Source: Geosiphon pyriformis (taxonomy: Eukaryota; Glomeromycota; Glomeromycetes; Archaeosporales; Geosiphonaceae). Taken from it: a DNA stretch of 11,320 nucleotides. Below the pieces are notes generated by a model. The model worked only from the letters and a program-made list of their open reading frames with translations, ran no database searches and was not told the origin of the DNA. Location: positions 11,611-22,930 of the forward strand of contig JAAOMT010000379.1 in the NCBI GenBank assembly GCA_016748015.1. The letters are read 5' to 3'. Below, piece by piece: positions 9,208 through 11,320 of this stretch. The translations under genes and the position numbers were made by a program. How positions within the stretch are numbered: position 1 is the stretch's first letter; the number at the start of each line of letters is the position of its first letter.

Positions 9208-9703
9208 CCTCAGGATGCCGCTGGCCGTGCTCGTTTTGTTGGGCGCTCATGCTTTAGCTTGGGAGACTCTTTCTGGTCTTTCTTGCTCTTCTTCATGTGT
9301 CTCACAGGCCTTGACTTTTTGTGTTTCTAAAGTTGGAGTTGGTGTTGCTTTGTGTAAAGGCTTTGTTTTCAATGAATGGTTTTGTGAGTCTGTCTCAGTT
9401 TTTAAAGATTCTAAGGAGGGTGCTAAGAGGGTTGTGAGCTTTGTGCATGATTTTTGTCTGGCATTTTGGGATGATATTTGGTTGGTTCGGGCCAGACACC
9501 GAGCATTTATGGAAAAGCACAGCTTGATTCTGCATGACGGCTCTGCTCCTGCCTCAGTTTCTGGTTTGCCTATGGTGTTTTCAGCTGGTGTGGTCAGATT
9601 GCTGGGGGTGGCAGAGGCTTTTGGAGTTGGTTTCGGGTTCTGTAAGTTTTGTCCTTTTTTTTCAGGTATTGGTAATGTAGTTTCTGTGCATATAGGTATA
9701 TAG

Positions 9704-9823
9704 TGTAGTCCTGCCTGGCCCGAGTGGCTGGTCACGTGTAGAAGGCGCATGATTTGCACCTAGTTTAGATCATTTGTATGATGTATAGCACTAGGTCGTG
9801 TTTGGACCTCACTCATTAAATAT
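9704..9823 (+). other. LINE 3' UTR with candidate hairpins
   Basis: This is about 120 nt between the ORF2 stop and the poly(A), with higher GC than the flanks. ACCTAGT (9758-9764) pairs with ACTAGGT (9790-9796), enclosing a second stem ATCAT (9769-9773) with ATGAT (9778-9782) and a 4-nt loop. A competing stem AGGTC (9793-9797) with GACCT (9805-9809) closes a 7-nt loop. In many LINEs the RT recognises such a structure at the 3' end of its RNA; that role here is inference. ATTAAA at 9816-9821, just before the tail, may be part of the end signal. Confidence 0.6.
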
Positions 9824-9840
9824 AAAAAAAAAAAAAAAAA
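9824..9840 (+). repeat. Poly(A) tail of LINE copy B
   Basis: Seventeen uninterrupted A residues follow the 3' UTR and are followed at once by AT-rich flank. This marks the 3' end of the insertion and the plus-strand orientation of the element. Confidence 0.85.
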
Positions 9841-9949
9841 TTGACTTGTTTAATAAATATATAATTAAATTTATTAGTGTTTTAATAATTTAAATTATTT
9901 TTTTATTGATTATTAAAAATAAATACCAAAATTTTTTTATATTAAAAGT

Positions 9950-9967
9950 ATTATTATTATTATTATT
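9950..9967. repeat. (ATT)n microsatellite
   Basis: About six units of the ATT/TAT trinucleotide stand in a row. A simple repeat of this kind is expected in such AT-rich DNA. Confidence 0.75.
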
Positions 9968-10355
9968 TTGTTGTTTAAAAATTTATAAAACTATAATATA
10001 TATCTTTTAAATAAAATAAATTTATTAATAAAAATAAATAATTAATAATTTTGTAAAAAATATAAAGTATTAATGTAAAAGTTATTAAATATAAATATAT
10101 AAATATGTTTAAAATAAAAAATTAAATAAGCATTAAAATAAAAAATTGTTAAATACTTAAATAAAATAAAAACAAATGGTTTTTTTAATTTATATAGCTT
10201 AAATTATTGGTTATATATAAAAAATATGTAAGTAATATTTTAAGTTTTAATTAAATTATATTTAATTAATACATACAAATAACATTATTAAATTTGTTTT
10301 ATTTATAAATTAAATATATAAATTTTATTTAATAAGTTTAAAATTAATATAAAGT

Positions 10356-10384
10356 TATATATATATATATATAATAATAATAAA
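10356..10384. repeat. Compound (TA)n-(ATA)n microsatellite
   Basis: About eight TA dinucleotide units run directly into ATA/TAA trinucleotide units. It lies within the AT-rich spacer and has no visible link to a gene. Confidence 0.75.
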
Positions 10385-10589
10385 AATATATTTAATACTG
10401 GTTTAATTTTTTCCAATTTTAAAATTTACAATTATTTTTATTTTAAAATAATAAAACGAATTTTATTCAATATTAAAATATATAAAACAATAATAATGTT
10501 AATTTAACAAAACAAAAATAATTTAATGAATATAATACAATAATTATTAAAAAAACAATTATATTATAGAGTAAAAACTCTGATTTTAA

Positions 10590-10716
10590 CAAAGACGGGT
10601 TTGTTACCTAAATAGCAAATTTATACTGATAAATCAAAGATCTGAAACGTCATTGACACGAACCAAACATATATTAGGCCATATCTTCCCAAACCATAAC
10701 AAACACACAAAACACC
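10590..10716 (+). promoter_or_regulatory. Putative promoter and 5' leader of the coiled-coil gene
   Basis: The GC content rises sharply here relative to the spacer. A TATA-like CATATATTA lies at about 10669-10677, some 40-48 nt before the ATG. The last 30 nt are C- and A-rich with almost no G or T, typical of fungal 5' leaders. The start context is ACACCATGG, a strong Kozak-like context. A small inverted repeat AGAGT-AAAA-ACTCT sits just upstream at 10568-10581, and an ACGTCA half-site at about 10647. Both short motifs could be chance. Confidence 0.4.
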
Positions 10717-11320
10717 ATGGCGAGCGTTGAAGATATTAAACGTCAATTAGAGGTGGTTACGACCGAGTATAGGAGATGCGTGGAGAAGCTAGATAGGTTA
10801 AATGAATTAAAGAAGAATTTGAGAGAGGAGGAGGATGTGGACGAAAAGCAAAGGAAGAAGTGGATAGAAGAAAAGGAAGAGTTGGAAGAAGAAGTGAAAG
10901 AGCTAAAAAAGAGTAAAGATAGATGGGAGTTGCAGATGGAAAAATTACAAGATCACTTTATAGAAACTAATAAGACAGGTAACGACTTCGTAACTTGAGA
11001 CATAGAGTAGAGCTTAACAAATTTGTAAATCAGTTTTCCATGCATAACTATTCATTCATTTTGTAATTACATGCGTTTTATGGAAGGAATGTCCATATTT
11101 AAGAGAATATTTGGTGTATAACGCCTATTTCTTTCTATTTTCTATGGTTATTCTAGAACACCTTGCGAAGCGTGTTAGACTTGACACCCCTGACAACACC
11201 TTATCATTTCTACAACTTCTCTGCCCTCCCTTCGATGAACCAATCACACGCAGCAATCTTGAACACTGTTTTACCTCAGCGTTACTTCAAAAATTGCCAG
11301 CTATATCCCATCTTTGCCGG
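10717..11320 (+). CDS. Coiled-coil protein, 5' part, two exons, runs off the window
   Basis: Exon 1 (10717-10978) gives 87 residues from ATG in a strong context. It is rich in Glu, Lys and Leu with heptad spacing over about residues 4-80, a coiled coil. If unspliced it would stop at TGA 10996 (93 residues). A better model removes 10979-11156. The split codon then gives Glu, and exon 2 (11157-11320) is open for a further 54 codons to the window edge, starting EHLAKRVRLDTPDNTLSFLQ. Exon 2 has balanced base composition unlike the flanks, which supports coding. I do not recognise the family with certainty. Coiled-coil N-termini followed by this kind of sequence recall large Crinkler-like (REase/kinase) families of mycorrhizal fungi, but that is a weak impression. 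No signal peptide or membrane segment is seen, so a cytosolic or nuclear place is likely. Confidence 0.7.
10979..11156 (+). other. Predicted spliceosomal intron (178 nt)
   Basis: The donor is GTAACG at 10979 and the acceptor is TTCTAG ending at 11156. A T/C-rich tract (about 11125-11150) precedes the acceptor, and a TATAAC branch-like site lies at 11117-11122, about 35 nt upstream. The intron is phase 1 and contains the in-frame stop at 10996. A second donor GTAACT at 10990 would join in phase 0 and also leaves exon 2 open in another frame, so transcript data are needed to choose. Confidence 0.6.
10999..11156. other. Non-coding stretch between exon 1 stop and exon 2
   Basis: If the intron model is wrong this would be the 3' UTR of a 93-residue gene. 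It has no polyadenylation signal of the AATAAA type, which mildly favours the intron. Confidence 0.35.

Larger units (their letters stand above)
5021..9703 (+). pseudogene. LINE ORF2 polyprotein (endonuclease, reverse transcriptase, RNase H, zinc finger), five stops and two frameshifts
   Basis: Starting at ATG 5021 and ending at TAG 9701, the reconstructed protein is about 1,560 residues. The frame is broken by TGA 5171 (expected Trp), TGA 5198 (expected Arg), TAG 5399 (expected Gln), TGA 7736 (expected Trp) and TAG 8686 (expected Trp); the expected residues come from family context. It also loses one base near 8085-8097, where the frame jumps to that of MSLVLGK, and gains one base (or loses two) near 9230-9260. 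The longest piece, 5402-7738, is open for 778 codons and carries the end of the endonuclease and the whole RT. Domains: endonuclease 5021 to about 5720, RT about 6530-7560, RNase H about 8410-8800, zinc finger 9160-9207. In a live element this protein would nick target DNA and copy element RNA from the nick. RT and endonuclease residues are also altered, so no activity is expected from RT or endonuclease. Confidence 0.9.
2441..9840 (+). mobile_element. Near full-length LINE, copy B, inactive
   Basis: The order is: decayed 5' region (from about 2441, edge uncertain), ORF1 (3118-5024), ORF2 (5021-9703), 3' UTR (9704-9823) and poly(A) (9824-9840). The domain order AP endonuclease, RT, RNase H, CCHC finger, with a separate RRM and zinc-knuckle ORF1, is that of an endonuclease-bearing LINE in the broad I/L1 sense. 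It matches a family I recall as abundant in arbuscular mycorrhizal fungi. No clear target-site duplication could be assigned because the 5' edge is not defined. Seven in-frame stops, three frameshifts and several altered catalytic residues make it non-functional. Confidence 0.85.
9841..10560. other. Very AT-rich intergenic spacer, no gene
   Basis: About 720 bases with almost no G or C and no open frame of note on either strand. It holds short simple repeats, described separately. The composition changes at about 10590, where the next gene's leader begins. It may contain old decayed repeats, but none is recognisable. Confidence 0.7.

Noticed and set aside
9247-9759. Minus-strand open frame of 170 codons opposite the end of ORF2
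   Set aside because: The plus strand here encodes the ORF2 C-terminus in the correct order after the zinc finger. The minus frame is low-complexity Thr/Ser/Pro/Lys, typical of an antisense shadow.
9710-9780. tRNA-like start (TGGCCCGAGTGG, resembling an A box) in the LINE 3' UTR
   Set aside because: The A-box match needs an extra base, no proper anticodon stem can be drawn, and the later 5-bp stem with 7-nt loop lacks the TTCRA T-loop. It is better described as 3' UTR hairpins.
10568-10581. Inverted repeat AGAGT-AAAA-ACTCT as an operator
   Set aside because: It is a single short palindrome in AT-rich DNA about 136 nt before the ATG, with no second copy or known binding protein, so chance is likely.
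1-11320. CRISPR array, bacterial operon, phage or defence system
   Set aside because: No spaced direct repeats, no ribosome-binding sites and no such genes are seen; composition, LINE content and the intron point to a eukaryotic fungal genome.

Overview
The window looks like a repeat-rich, AT-rich stretch of a fungal nuclear genome. The best guess is an arbuscular mycorrhizal fungus (Glomeromycotina, Rhizophagus- or Gigaspora-like). That guess rests on the base composition, on one intron-containing gene with a fungal-type splice acceptor, and on my recognition from memory of a LINE (non-LTR retrotransposon) family abundant in those genomes. No database search was run.

Layout. (1) 1-101 is AT-rich flank. 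(2) 102-1991 (copy A) is a fragment of a LINE holding the 5' end and most of ORF1. It is cut off before the end of ORF1 and has two in-frame stops. (3) 1992 to about 2440 is AT-rich DNA with no clear gene; about 2441-3117 reads as decayed coding sequence that seems to belong to the 5' part of the second copy. (4) 3118-9840 (copy B) is a nearly full-length but dead LINE in the same orientation. It holds ORF1 (3118-5024; two RRM-like domains, a CCHC knuckle and a C-terminal helical segment), then ORF2 (5021-9703; AP endonuclease, reverse transcriptase, RNase H and a C-terminal CCHC zinc finger), a short 3' UTR with hairpins, and a 17-A tail. The ORF1 stop and ORF2 start overlap as ATGA. (5) 9841-10560 is an extremely AT-rich spacer with microsatellites. 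(6) 10717-11320 is an ordinary host gene, 5' part only. Exon 1 encodes a coiled coil, an intron of about 178 nt follows, and a second open exon runs off the window.

How the parts fit. In a live element, ORF1 would package the RNA and ORF2 would nick the target and reverse-transcribe it; the RNase H domain would remove the template RNA. Here both copies are inactive. Eight of the nine in-frame stops, and the probable loss of key residues (EN Glu to Lys, two RT Asp to Asn, one zinc-knuckle Cys to Tyr in each ORF1), each fit one C-to-T or G-to-A transition. The ninth stop (TAA at 4833) fits one C-to-T only if the ancestral codon was CAA, because copy A has CAG there. This suggests decay driven by deamination or a RIP-like process. 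The most interesting leads are this directional decay, the ATGA coupling of ORF1 and ORF2, the decayed coding sequence upstream of ORF1, and the hidden second exon of the last gene. I see no defence system, CRISPR array, rRNA or convincing tRNA.
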